Assembly (NCBI GenBank): GCA_963585895.1
Contig: OY757904.1
Span: 24,823,292 to 24,887,291, forward strand
Source of the DNA: Sepioteuthis lessoniana
Taxonomy: Eukaryota; Mollusca; Cephalopoda; Myopsida; Loliginidae
Direction: 5' to 3'
DNA: 64,000 nucleotides
Part shown: positions 1 through 10,190 of the stretch, in pieces
How the letters are laid out: each line of letters begins with the position of its first letter
How positions within the stretch are numbered: position 1 is the first letter of the stretch
Notes under the pieces: generated by a model
Databases searched by the model: none
Told to the model about the DNA's origin: nothing
Seen by the model: only the letters and a program-made list of their open reading frames with translations
Program-made: the position numbers and the translations under genes

Positions 1-194
1 ATAGAAAACTAGTCAGTCGTGAAAGGAAATTGTTTCAATAATATGAATAAACCCACCAAACCTATCCTTTCATAAACAAGGTCTTTACTCCAGGTTTCCA
101 AAATAAGTTTTAGGTAATTTTCATTAGTAACCTCATGTGTAATTTTAGACGTCTCCCTAATGTTTAGGTTAGTTTAAATAAATAACATAAAGGA

Positions 195-425
195 AGTGTG
201 TTTAGCGTTACGGTTATCGTTGTAGAAAATGGAACTGGTGCACCAGAGTTCAGATCCTTAACTTAGCTTAATGTGTTTCCCTTCACACTGATGCCCGGGG
301 TAAAAGTTTGAATCAATTTCTTCTCTTTATAGCTATGAGCGAACTCTGACAATAGGTAAAGTTTAGGCAACGAGTCAAGAAGGAAAACTCTATATACAAA
401 CCAGCTTTACTTCGCTAAAAATTTT
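195..425 (+). mobile_element. SINE-B copy, tRNA-derived, degenerate
   Basis: The head keeps a polymerase III A-box-like GTTACGGTTATCG and a B-box-like AGAGTTCAGATCC (around 245-257). It is followed by the SINE-B central block: a CCCGGGGTAAAAG stretch, then TTGAATCAATTTCTTC, then AGCTATGAG. The 3' part keeps GGCAACGAGTC and GGAAAACTC. The order matches the better copies at 30.4-30.9 and 40.2 kb. It is diverged and its ends are approximate. Confidence 0.6.
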
Positions 426-1089
426 ACCTAGTTTAGCTTCTTACCAGAGAAGAAGGGGTTAAATACTGGCATTAATTGCTAATTATACCTGGCATTGCAA
501 AATTTAAATATGCAGATTAATAAGAAAAAAAAAACGATTACAAAAGCACTCAATGTGTTACAGTCGAACAACGTTATAGTAGGTCGTTTTATTACTAATT
601 TTACAGATGATGTTATGACACTTGAATAATGTGAAAGCCACTTTCTTAAGATAGCTAACTCTGTCTACTTGATGATTATCCAAAAGAAAGAAAACTAATT
701 TAAGAAGCGTTTTAACAAACTCTTCGTATTGAAGAGGTGTTGACAGGGTTGCCTTGTAAAAGAATCTTCACACATATTATATTCAAGTGTACATGTTTAT
801 AATAAATATACTTGATGTGATAAGATTTTACACATGTTTAACGCTAAGGACCAAATGTTCAGAAAAAAAACTGATTTGTAATATGAATTGAAACTGAAAC
901 AAAACAATGGAAACTCTTATACATGTCTAATATACATACATACTTAGAAAAATGCTTTCTGATTAATATATATATATTTATTTTTAAGCAATGTTATTAT
1001 TCAATAATGCATTTCAGTTTCAATTTAGTTTCTTAAGAGTTTTATTTTTCAATGGTCCGATCGAATGTGAATAACTTTCATCTGCTAAT
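426..1089. other. AT-rich stretch, no feature recognised
   Basis: Only short A and TA runs are visible, for example near 966-980. No reading frame, tRNA-like box or repeat-family match was seen. Confidence 0.5.
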
Positions 1090-1240
1090 AGTAACCTTGT
1101 AGGTACTATCTGACTTGACCTGGGAGTGATAGGAATGAAAGCCCACTCTAAATTACACAGATCTCCAGAACAGGTTAGTTGGTTGGGTTTTACGGCATAT
1201 CAACTATAGTAGATTATTTAATGCTAGATCCTGTTTAGGC
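1090..1240. repeat. RepX body fragment next to a RepX/SINE-A tail fragment
   Basis: Positions 1099-1165 match the RepX core (GACCTGGGAGTGATAGGAATGA). Immediately after it, 1176-1232 carries the shared 3'-terminal sequence of RepX and SINE-A in minus orientation (TTGGTTGGGTTTTACGGCATATCAAC, then TTATTTAATGC). The two pieces are short and rearranged relative to complete copies. Confidence 0.5.
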
Positions 1241-1251
1241 ATGTACGAGGA

Positions 1252-2142
1252 TCATTAAATGTTTCCAGACTTTTTTCGTATGGCCACTTTTATTGATAGT
1301 ACACCCATAAAACTCTAGTACCCTTCGAAGTAATCTCCTCCTGTTGCAATGCACCTGTTTTACCGTTCCAAAAAATTCTGGAAGGCCCCATGGAAGTCCT
1401 CTTGTGTTAATGTGTCAATGACCTTCGACGCACCCTCTTTCATCTCCTCAATTGTCTCATAACGACAGCCTCTGAGCTTAGGGATTAACCAAAAGTCACA
1501 GGGAGTAAGATCTGAACTTTAGAGAGGGTGAGAAACTGTCTTGATGTCAATCTTGGTCAAATAGTCAGTGACAAGGATGGAGTTGTGGACTGGTGCATTG
1601 TCCTGGTGGAAATGCCACTGACTCGATTTGAAGTGTGCTGGTCTCTTCCGACGGAAACTCTACCTGAACTCCCTTAAAACCTCAACATAGTAACCCTAAG
1701 ACTAAACCTTTGGCCAATCAATCCTGGTGTATTGACTTCCTTATTCCTCCCAAACCTCTCATCATCCCTCACAGACTCGCTGCCTTCCTTAAATCTCCTA
1801 CCCACTCAAAAACTAATGCTCGATTCATGCAAGATGCTCCAAAAACAATCCGAAACAATCCATCCGTTCTGTGGCATTTTTTCCAAGTTTAAAACAGAAT
1901 TTTATTGAATATCGTTCTTCTAAAGTGTCCTCAAGTCCAGCTTGCACTTTTGAAAATCACAAACGGTGACAATCTGGCTTTAGTACGGTATATTCCAATT
2001 GCTGCTGTTGCTGTTCATTTGAACCTGAAATTATAAAAATTGGTCAGTCATCTCATGAGATGGATAGCAATAACATAGTGAATGTTCAAGAGTCTACGAC
2101 AATTTTAAATACCTGTACAAAAAATGTCTGGAAATTTATTGA
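1252..2142 (-). mobile_element. Mariner element, internally deleted
   Basis: Terminal inverted repeats of about 28 bp are visible: AAATGTTTCCAGACTTTTTT at the left and the complement of AAAAAATGTCTGGAAATTT at the right. Between them lies a broken mariner transposase on the minus strand. The element spans about 890 bp, against roughly 1.3 kb for a full mariner, so the middle is lost. The left end is just before the ATCATTAAATG stretch; TA target duplications are not certain. It cannot make its own transposase. Confidence 0.8.
1258..1910 (-). pseudogene. Mariner transposase pseudogene (DD34D)
   Basis: Read on the minus strand, the C-terminal part gives WHFHQDNAPVHNS (second catalytic aspartate), then SSDLTPCDFWLIPKL (third aspartate). 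Exactly 34 residues separate the two aspartates, the mariner DD34D signature. GCRYETIEEMKEG and GGDYFEG follow, as in typical mariners. In-frame stops interrupt it: before SFRRKRP, after VSHPL, after FLER and after FEGY. Part of the N-terminal region is visible near 1700-1890 in other frames (motif like RRFKEGSESVRDDERFGR), joined directly to the C-terminal half. The segment holding the first catalytic aspartate is missing, consistent with internal deletion. The family cuts and pastes DNA at TA sites; this copy is dead. Confidence 0.82.
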
Positions 2143-3270
2143 ATTCACTACGTATATCAAATATATATGATTGTTAAGCTCATTTTGTTGATAAGATTTT
2201 TAAACGAATCTGTGGTCATTTTATTCTTATTTTATTGCACACAGTAGATAGTTTGAAGTAATGCAATGTAATATCTGTAATTTATTTTCACTCATATAAA
2301 TGGATATACTGATATAATTGGTAAATGAATAATTATTAGGTGATTCCGTATTTAAATGAGTTTGAACTCATTTGATCGTATGCTAGTATTGTTATTGTAT
2401 CTACACAGGTAAAAATTTTAACTATGGTTATCTAAGACTAACAATTTTAATCAATATCAATCATTAGTTTGCAGACATTAAATAGGTTTCGAGTATTGTT
2501 TTTTTACAATAATTATTCTGTTGAACACCATTCATTTGCACCCAGTTTAGGTGGTTACAAATGTTGCATTGGAATATCGATAATTCAACTTAAGTACAAA
2601 GTTAAAGAGTTTCTAGAATTATTATTCTACAATAATAAGACTGATCGACAAGATTTTTAGAGTCAAGAAACAAAACAAGTCTTCTAGCTAATTTAATGGA
2701 ACTGATTTTGAAAATAGCCTTACGTATTCATGGTTAGCCACCGTTTTTACTGAACTGTAATTGTTCCTTTTTTTTTTAAAAAAAAGAGACTTCTATTTAC
2801 GATTCTAGTTAATCGCAAAATGTAGTTTATAAAAGTGGTAGAAACCTATTAGTTTTCAGGTAGTCCCTGCAATTTAGTCTGCCACCTGAAATAAACTTTT
2901 GTTATAAGAAAAAACTGTTTTGAGTTTTAAAAAAATAGATGGAAGTACCGATTTTTCCTATCTATCACCAAAATTCAAATTAACTCATAAACTTTATCAT
3001 TAATACACTCCATTAAATTAAGGTGAAAAAATGAAACCCTAAAATCTTCTATTTGATAGTCAGAAATTTATCCCATCACTTTGGTCCCTTTACTCCGGAA
3101 TGTAACCAAGGACATTTAGAGCTTTTGTTTTCATAATTGTAAATAAATTCCAACAAAGACATCGCAGCAGAATGCATCTATTTCATTGTACATGATGAGA
3201 ATCATGAACATGGTTTAACCATGAAATAGGAAACTCATAAAGGATTATGAATTTGTTAATTCATTGAATG
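2143..3270. other. AT-rich stretch, no feature recognised
   Basis: No coding signature or recognised repeat. Some sequence just before 3270 may be the decayed 5' part of the pseudogene that follows, but I could not confirm frames there. Confidence 0.45.
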
Positions 3271-3271
3271 A

Positions 3272-3600
3272 CTTGGAATTACGCAGTTGGACAATGTTTG
3301 TTGACGTTGTGAAAAACTTGACAGGCAATCGCCGGGATGAAAACTACAAGGAGTTAGTGGAAAAGCAGTTGTAATCTCTACACGACATAGGCACTTATGT
3401 GAGTTTTAAGGTTTTCGCATAGCCATCTTGATAAATTTACGGATAATTTGGGTGATGTGAGTGATGAGTAAGGAGAATAATTCCATCAGGATATAAAAAA
3501 AAATGGAAGAGCGCTACCAGGGACGGCGTGCCAAACGAATGATTGCTGACTATTGCTCGTGTATCAAAAGGAACTTAAATAACATTGAATATGGACTTGG
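3272..3600 (+). pseudogene. Frameshifted fossil of a widely duplicated invertebrate protein family
   Basis: Three frames together give a recognisable protein. The first has FVDVVKNLTGNRRDENYKEL. The second has SHLDKFTDNLGDVSDE, a stop, GE, a stop, then FHQDIKK. The third has MEERYQGRRAKRMIADYC. The string resembling LGDVSDEQGERFHQDI...MEERYQGRW followed by MADYCW is one I recall from large families of uncharacterised proteins in arthropod and mollusc genomes, probably mobile-element derived. I do not know its function. At least two frameshifts and several stops (after VEKQL, after VFA, and around GE) make this copy dead. Only the C-terminal part is visible; neither end nor any terminal repeat is clear. 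Confidence 0.65.
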
Positions 3601-3887
3601 TACATTCAATCGTGTCATTTTTAAAGATTTCGCGTCTGATTGTTATAGCAAAAATATTATTTCTCAATAAGATGACCAATATTTGTTGGTGTAGATACGA
3701 ATTAATGTTTTTCTACGATTTGTCTTTGAGAGTTATTGTTATCGGTCGACATCATTTATAGAGAAAACATGAAAAAATGCTTTTTTTCCAAATACGAGTA
3801 ATTTCTGAACTGCAAATATGGTAGATAACCAGGAAAAAGTCAGGTCATTTTTAGGTTCAACGCCTGCAGATTAGCAAAAATATGTTT

Positions 3888-4252
3888 GGTATTTCAACAC
3901 AATTTAAAAGTTCTTTTTTGTAGACCCGTGTCATTCCAGTCGACATTATACCTTAGTTTGCTCACAGTTAAATCGTTCCAAGTATTGCTGTGTATCATTA
4001 TCAATTCAATTAGAGTCAATTGTTTAACGGTTCCATTTAACATGTCTTTTGTTTGCACACAGTTTAAATGTCAAACAGTTCTTTTTGACCCATAGATAAT
4101 ACCCTACCAAGAGCTATCACTCCAAACCAGAGTGGACCTGGGAGTAATGGCAATTAATGGGTACTCCGCATTTACTGACTCTTCAGTATATACAGAGCCT
4201 CACCAACAGGTTTAGTGTCTAGAGAATACATTGGTCTGTGTAATATATTTGA
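3888..4252 (+). repeat. RepX copy, truncated at the left
   Basis: The left part shows the diverged internal units of RepX (TTGCACACAGTTTAAATGTC, AACAGTTC). The GC-richer core follows: CCAGAGTGGACCTGGGAGTA, AATGGGTACTCCGC, CCTCACCAACAGG, TTTAGTGTC. The TTTGG-repeat end is missing and the right end fades near 4250. Confidence 0.7.
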
Positions 4253-5640
4253 GGATGATACTTGATTATATTAGGTAGGTATTTTATTTGTGTTAGTAAA
4301 ATTGTAAATTGGCCAAAAAAAATCTTTGGGTGGATGTGTACGTCGTATACAAAGTTCTTATGCGTGCACGTGTCCCAGGAAGAGTCGACGGTCGGCCTGC
4401 CATAAATCTCGGATTTTGGAAAAGTAAAGAAATTGAGGTCGACTGATTTAATTGTAAGGTTTCTGAAAATGTTTTAATGAGACGCGTTATTATCATGATT
4501 AGCTGATGAAATAATCGACATATATTATACAAGAAAAATACTTTTTAAGACAGTCTAAAGTTAGGCGTCCGCAGTTGGGTCACATCAGAACTGAGAAGCA
4601 GGCGGGGGAGTTCAATGCCCTCTGCGCAAGCGGGCAAAGAATTTGTGGTCTGGTGTTTCTTTCGTCGGTCGCCCATGTGTCGGATAGCAGTTCGATGGAG
4701 GAACAATATATCTCTTATTTTGTCTTTCTCGTGTTCCAGTGAATGCTGTATGCCATGTATACCGTCAGAAATAAACAGCTTCGTATTTTTGAAGCAGTAA
4801 GTCTTTATTGTATGTAAAGAGAGTGACATCTATTAAAATTCGAGATGGTGCCAAGTTGGTGAGGTAACGTTACACCAGTATGTCTAGTCCCATGGTGTTA
4901 CACGCTTCTCTTCAAGTGTCATTTGGTTACACACCTCTCTTTGGTCCCGTAACGTTCTAATTGGGTACATCTTCGTTATAAGTGGGTCTTATCCTTCTGT
5001 AGAGACGTAGCCGGAGTATCTTATTGCCTTCCACAACCTTGAGCTTCGTCATATGTAGTTAAGTGTCATACTCAGGAACCCCTATTTTGGTGAGGGCCAT
5101 AACCCTTTATCCACCAGTTTTAAGTTGCCATTCTTAGATAAATGTGTAAAATATATATTTTGAAATAATTTTTAATTCATAAATTTCGAATACTTTTTTT
5201 TACAGAGTCGTGTATAGAGAAAAAATATAGATATATTTAAAACAAAATTTAATTGATAAAAATAGAAATTGCAGCAAAAAATTATAATTCATTTTATTTT
5301 GTTTAAATTATTTTTTATCCATTGATCTAATTTCCCTCTAAATCAAACAGATTTATTTCTTTAGGGAATTAAATTTTAAAACATGCATCGACTAAGATTT
5401 TAGAAAATGCCGAGTACTTAAAAAAAATTCTGCTAATTGATTCACACATTAAACCTTCTAATAAAAAGCAGTTATCACGATTCGAAAAGTTTTTTTCGAA
5501 TTTCTAATGAAAAGCTAAATTTCCATAGGGTAAAGGCTGGTTTATCAGATGCTCAATTTCTATTTCAATAGAATTTACGAAGTAACAGATTTTACCAAGT
5601 AAAAATAATTCAAAGAAAAAATACCTCCGTTTCACAAATT
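4253..5640. other. Unassigned stretch; possible old LTR-like or RepX debris
   Basis: A GC-richer block at 4555-5110 stands out from AT-rich flanks. On the minus strand it has an AATAAA site near 4803-4810 and continues about 260 bp, which could be part of an old LTR, but no paired ends were found. Positions 4985-5035 faintly resemble the end of RepX (GGGTCTTATCCTTCTGTAGAG). From 5140 to 5640 it is plain AT-rich sequence. The short open frames here look like chance. Confidence 0.3.
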
Positions 5641-5643
5641 CAA

Positions 5644-6160
5644 AGAATTTTTTATATCATCATCATCATCATCCTCATCGTCGTCATCATCATCATCCGA
5701 GTGTGCCGACAGCATGGATTCTCTTGTATCTCTGTCTTTCTCTCTATCGCCATCAATTCCTATCGGTCATCGCACTTCTAGATGGCATCGAGTGGCAGCA
5801 AGTGTTGATGAATGTATGCTTTTGAAAGTCGGACAATGCAGGTGTTTCCACTTGTAGGAGTTCATCTGAGAACGTCGGTTATAAATTTCGTACTTACTTC
5901 TACCAATAGTACCCTGCCTTATTTTCTGTGTGATTTTTCGGACGGGTTCCTCATATTTATTGTTGATTATTTTAACACATCTCGGCCGCCGTATACTCCG
6001 GCCTTCCTCTAGTGTCCCTGAATATGGATATTTCTTGAACGCCTTGTTTGATAAACAGTAAAACTTTAAAAATGATTTCCCGGATTGGATCATTTCTATA
6101 CCCATTTAAACAAGGGGTCATATAAACATGAGTAAGGGCCGAGGATATAATGGGTAAAAC
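5644..6160 (-). mobile_element. RTE-type LINE 3' remnant with (TGA)n tail
   Basis: On the minus strand the sequence ends in a run of GAT/GAC triplets (5653-5699), the tail style of RTE elements. Just upstream (about 5700-5770) the frames read like the RTE C-terminus: AMTDRN, WR, then REKDRDTRESMLSAHSD, comparable with AMNDREEWRERVRDIR of the good copy at 50.7 kb. Further upstream, 5800-6160 has an open minus-strand frame of 112 codons that could be more of the same element, but I do not recognise it. It represents a different RTE subfamily from the other copies. Confidence 0.5.
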
Positions 6161-7254
6161 ATTATGCTCCAAATAAAAACATTAAAGATGAGGACAGCAG
6201 TCCGAAAAATCACACACAAAATATTGTATATGATGCCTCATCTAAAAAAATCAAACAGATAGTGTCCAGTCTCTCTTGCTCGACTCCTTTAGACTATTTG
6301 AAAAATGGGATTCAAGTGGCTATATGACTGCTATTTTGCAGGGTACTGCTACCAGGATCAGTTGAAAATAGCAGACAATATTCTGCAGTTCCTACGAAGC
6401 TTTTTTTTTTTTTTTTGTAAAATCATTGTGGTACAATAATATAGAAATACTGACACGTTAAAACTTTGGAAGATTCTTTTACGATAGGGATCAGTCTTAT
6501 AGAAATACACAGCAATGCTTACTTTTTTACAAGTCATATCAGTACGGAATCAAGTGTTAAGAGAAAAAATGACGAAATACCTTCGGAATTTCATAACAGA
6601 GTTTCAGACCACTTGTAATTAATTCCTCATATTTTTAGAATTTGATATAATTACATCATTTTATACAATTAAATTTCAATTTTCATGATTTTTACTTTAG
6701 ATGATAAAGTTTTAATTTTATCACTGCATCCTCACACACTTAAAACGTGCAGGTTTAAAGGATTTAGAATTGAGCACACAATAGGAAATATTAATTAATT
6801 CCCCAGGATCAAAACTGCAATTTTATGAAGAAAATAGCCAAGTGGATAAACTAATTATACTTGCACTCAATAGGATTTCAATCTAACACCTGAGCCTCAG
6901 CAATTATACATGCCATAAATCTGATGAATTTATGAAACGTATTTTGATAAAGATATTTCTTTATTTTTTACAAGAGAAAATTATATAATCTGCCATTATT
7001 CTTTTACATTCTATTTCATATAAATCTAAACTTTTATTTTACAAAGAGGTTAACGAATAAGATAAAATCGATATTAAGGAAAAAATCACACTTACGTGAA
7101 TATATCAATTAGAATAAATGCTTACAACTGTCACAGAGAGATTGTGGGATAAAAAATATGATCATTTTATTGCATAAATTCAGATTTAAAAAAGTAAACA
7201 CTTTTTTTAAAAGAAGGATTTCTTCATATGTGAATTATGTATCATTTCGAACAT
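6161..7254. other. AT-rich stretch, no feature recognised
   Basis: Contains a run of T near 6402-6417. No coding or repeat signature was seen. Confidence 0.45.
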
Positions 7255-7268
7255 AATCGATCAAAATA

Positions 7269-8208
7269 TATCCCCGTTTCTGAGGCTGTACAATACACCG
7301 ACTGCATCTCTGCAGAGTCGTAAAGACACTAAACAATCTGATGGTGGAATTCAGTAATGCTTGAGCTTTGGAGTATACCCCTTCCTTGCCATCACTCCCA
7401 GGTCGAATCTGGCTTGGAGTGGTAGCACCTGTTAGGGGGTCCTATCTATAGGTAAAATAAATCTGTTGACATTTAAACTGAGTGCAAACTAATGACTACT
7501 ATGACCAATGCTAAACTGAATTGTTTAAAAGAGAGCTGTTTGATCATTTAACTGCGTGAAAATGAATGCATGAAGTTTAGTTAAATAGTTAGTGACACAT
7601 AGTCTTACTTAAACTCATGTAACATTGACTCATGCCAAATGAAATAGTTTGAAATTGAACTGTTTGATCGCTAAACTGCGTTTAATAAATGACTGCTATT
7701 ATTGATACACAGTAATATATGGAACCTTTTAATTTTCTCTTATGCTAAATAAACTATTTGAAATAGAACTTTTTGATCATTTAGTTATGTGCAAACAAAT
7801 GTTTATTGTTTGGTTTGGTTTCTTTATTTAATGGCATATCAACCTTTGTAGGGTATCTAATGAAAAAGCCATTCTTCTAGAAGAACAGTTGTGGTACTAT
7901 TTAACCTATATTTGGGAGAATGAGGGGGTTCATATTTTTCCCAAGGGTATTTGCCCAAAAGTGAACATAATAGCGTGACTGGAGTACGAACTCGCTTACT
8001 ACGATTCCGCAGTCCATCGCTTTAACTTTTACACCACGAGGACACCTCCTGTTTATTGTTTAATTGAACTATTATTTAATTTGGAATTATTTAACTAGTT
8101 GATTTATGTTTATAGATTATATATATAAAATGTAAATGAATAAACCGGATTCAGAATTAAATAACCACAAGGATTGATTTGCCATAAAATCAAACCAATC
8201 TAAACCAA
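7269..8208 (-). repeat. RepX copy, complete, interrupted by SINE-A
   Basis: In minus orientation it begins near TATCCCCGTTTCTGAGG and runs through the RepX core (CTGCATCTCTGCAGAG, ACTAAACAATCTGATGG, CATCACTCCCAGGTCG, GAGTGGTAGCACCTG). It continues through AT-rich internal units and ends with GATTTGCCATAAAATCAAACC and CCAAA repeats (8175-8208). Flanks AATCGATCAAAATA (7255-7268) and AATCGATAAAAATA (8209-8222) differ at one base and look like a 14-bp target duplication. The element is split at 7800-8061 by a SINE-A copy with its own target duplication. RepX is described at 53682-54295. Confidence 0.8.
7812..8049 (-). mobile_element. SINE-A copy, full length, nested in RepX
   Basis: A tRNA-derived SINE. 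On the minus strand it starts at 8049 with GGAGGTGTCCTCGTGGTG, with an A-box-like GTGGTGTAAAAGTTA and a B-box-like GCGAGTTCGTACTCC. A central block shared with SINE-B (ATACCCTTGGGAAAAATATG, ATTCTCCC, TAGGTTAAATAGTA) follows. The 3' tail, CAAAGGTTGATATGCCAT then AAACCAAACC, is the same as that of RepX. TGTTTATTGTTT occurs on both sides (7800-7811 and 8050-8061), a perfect 12-bp target duplication, so both ends are well fixed. Confidence 0.85.
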
Positions 8209-8423
8209 AATCGATAAAAATAAACCAACTTTCATCTTATCCTCAGAAAGTTTTAATTTCTAAATTATCAATATGTAAAATGTTGCTTTGTGTATGACCT
8301 TTCAAAGTTGAAATGAAATGAAAATCAACCGAGACAGTTGTGGCCCAGTAAAGGAGAAAGGCAATTCTATCGAGGCACCTTGGATTTGTTTGGCGCATTT
8401 CGTTACGTAGTCTACATGATGTT

Positions 8424-8620
8424 TGTTTTCTTTCTTTAATGTTATATCAAACATCACGGGTTATTTAATTCTAAACCTATATTGGTAGAATGATAATAGT
8501 GATACAACTAAATATATAATTTAATAGATAGATAGGTCCCCCCCCTTTCCCAAGGGCATTAGACCGAAATTGCATATAACAGTATGTACCATAGCCAGAT
8601 ACGGCTATGTGTGGCATGGA
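8424..8620 (-). mobile_element. SINE-A copy, degenerate
   Basis: The shared 3' tail in minus orientation (TTTCTTTCTTTAATGTTATATCAAAC, then GGGTTATTTAATTC) is followed by the central block (CCTTTCCCAAGGGCATTAG). A run of C lies at 8536-8546. The tRNA-like head is too diverged to place, so the right boundary is a guess. Confidence 0.6.
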
Positions 8621-8629
8621 CATATAATG

Positions 8630-8632
<3 letters not shown>

Positions 8633-8688
<56 letters not shown>
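8633..8688. repeat. (TA)n microsatellite
   Basis: About 27 uninterrupted TA dinucleotides. Confidence 0.95.
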
Positions 8689-8691
<3 letters not shown>

Positions 8692-9457
8692 ACATAGAAC
8701 ATAGGAATCTCGAAACACGAAAAACACTTACAACTTCTTAGTTCATGTACGAAACTTTTTATTACCTTTGAGTTTAAAGGTTCTTCGACATTAGAAGAGA
8801 GATAAACATTCTTTCTATACTGGCTTTTTCATTTGCTCCCCGTCATCTCGTGCGACACCTGCCTAAGGCCTCCGCAAGCAAGCGAAAGTCAACCGTCTTC
8901 TCCCAAGGCAGCTCTCAACTCAACTGTCATTTTTAATATTTTCAAAATCCTCAGTGTGCTTCCGGTGCGTGACGTCATTTGCACTTACTAGCCCCGTTTC
9001 CCATCTGGGCTATTGTTACATTATGACACTTTCATTTAAGTGTCAAGGAGTTGGCTGGCGAAATTAATTAATTTTATTAAATCATGATAATATGTATTTT
9101 ATTAAGAATAAGTTCATTTTGGGTGTCCAAGTATTTTTTCGAGAACCGTGTATAAAATAAATATCAAGTGATTAAGTACAAAAAAGTTTGAGATCCGATC
9201 AGGGCTTGTTGACCTATAAATCTGTCACCAAAAAATAAACATCCGCACGCCTTCAAAGAGCTGTCAAAAAACCATCGGATTTCAAACTTTAAACAAAAAG
9301 ATGTATTTTTAAAATAGCGGACAATTTGGGTTGGTGTCACCAAGTTTGGCACAAGGCCTTGAATCACTAATCATTGGTCAGCCAACCACAGGACTGCTCC
9401 TTGTGGCCCCTCCCGATGACTATGGCTGATTGGCCGATTGTCTAAACCGGGGGGATT
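8689..9457. other. Unassigned stretch with promoter-like CCAAT motifs at its right end
   Basis: The block 8820-9030 is richer in GC than its surroundings. CCATTGG/CCAATC-type motifs appear near 9380-9500. I see no gene; it may belong to the possible LTR that follows or to an unrecognised repeat. Confidence 0.3.
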
Positions 9458-9458
9458 G

Positions 9459-9803
9459 TTACGATGATAGCCATTGGTCGGCAGTCCCCATTGGCTGACA
9501 AATCAGAAACTGATTATTCGGCATTCGGGCCCATAAATGGAGGACACCCAAAGAGAAAAATTGAGTTGGTTCAGGAATTCGCCGCTTAAAGAACCAAATC
9601 CGTTGCCATTGCATTCGCCATTTTGACACTGCCTAGTTGCAGTTAAAACCCCGCTAGTCAACTACTTTCACTCCCAGTTTGCGGTGTTTGACTAAAAATT
9701 ATCTAAACAACTGTGTAAATAAACGTTTGTTACTGTTTATAACAAACGCCTTATTTTCGTCATTTTTTAAAATTTGCTTGGCAACTTTTTTTCTTCTCTC
9801 CAA
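9459..9803 (+). mobile_element. Possible solo LTR of a Gypsy-like element
   Basis: The segment opens with TGTTACGATGATAG and closes with CTCTCCAACA, the TG...CA form of an LTR. Inside are a CCATTGG motif, a CCCATAAATGG possible TATA region and AATAAA at about 9719, in the right order for U3-R-U5. No target duplication is seen, and no primer binding site or coding sequence lies next to it. This is a structural guess only. Confidence 0.35.
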
Positions 9804-10105
9804 CACGAATTCCAACCTTCATCGACTGGACCTCATCCATCTTCTCTTTCCTCGGATCTGAAAGCAACGTGGGCGTGGAAAGAAACAGAGAAAGACCAGT
9901 CGACACATGTGGTAATCACGAAACCAGCGACCAACTAGGTGTCGTGAAGCTTTAGTACCACAACATATCTGAGTGACACGTCCGCTCCGCCCACGAACGC
10001 GCGCGAACACATGCGTTAATGTTGCTCCCAAGTACCCCATGCACTGAGCCGAAAGGTTCTCAGCCTAACTAAACCCAACGGCAAACACCGAAATCCCACA
10101 GCCAT
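9804..10105. other. GC-richer block, nothing recognised
   Basis: Richer in GC and CpG than the average of the window (for example GAACGCGCGCGAAC near 9993). It might be part of the LTR-like element upstream. No coding match. Confidence 0.35.
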
Positions 10106-10109
10106 TATA

Positions 10110-10190
10110 TTACAATTAGTAATGGACATAGAACTCGCTTACTTCGATATCGAGCTCCAGCAGGTTGGCCATTACGACGCGGAGACTCCC
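10110..10190 (-). mobile_element. Possible SINE-A head fragment
   Basis: On the minus strand GTCGTAATGGCCAACCTG resembles an A box, and ATATCGAAGTAAGCGAGTTC matches the SINE-A head just before and into its B box (ATCGTAGTAAGCGAGTTC at 8.0 kb). No body or tail is visible. Confidence 0.4.

Noticed and set aside
5652..5699. Acidic-repeat (poly-Asp) coding region
   Set aside because: The GAT/GAC triplets are the (TGA)n tail of an RTE element on the minus strand, with decayed RTE C-terminal sequence next to it.
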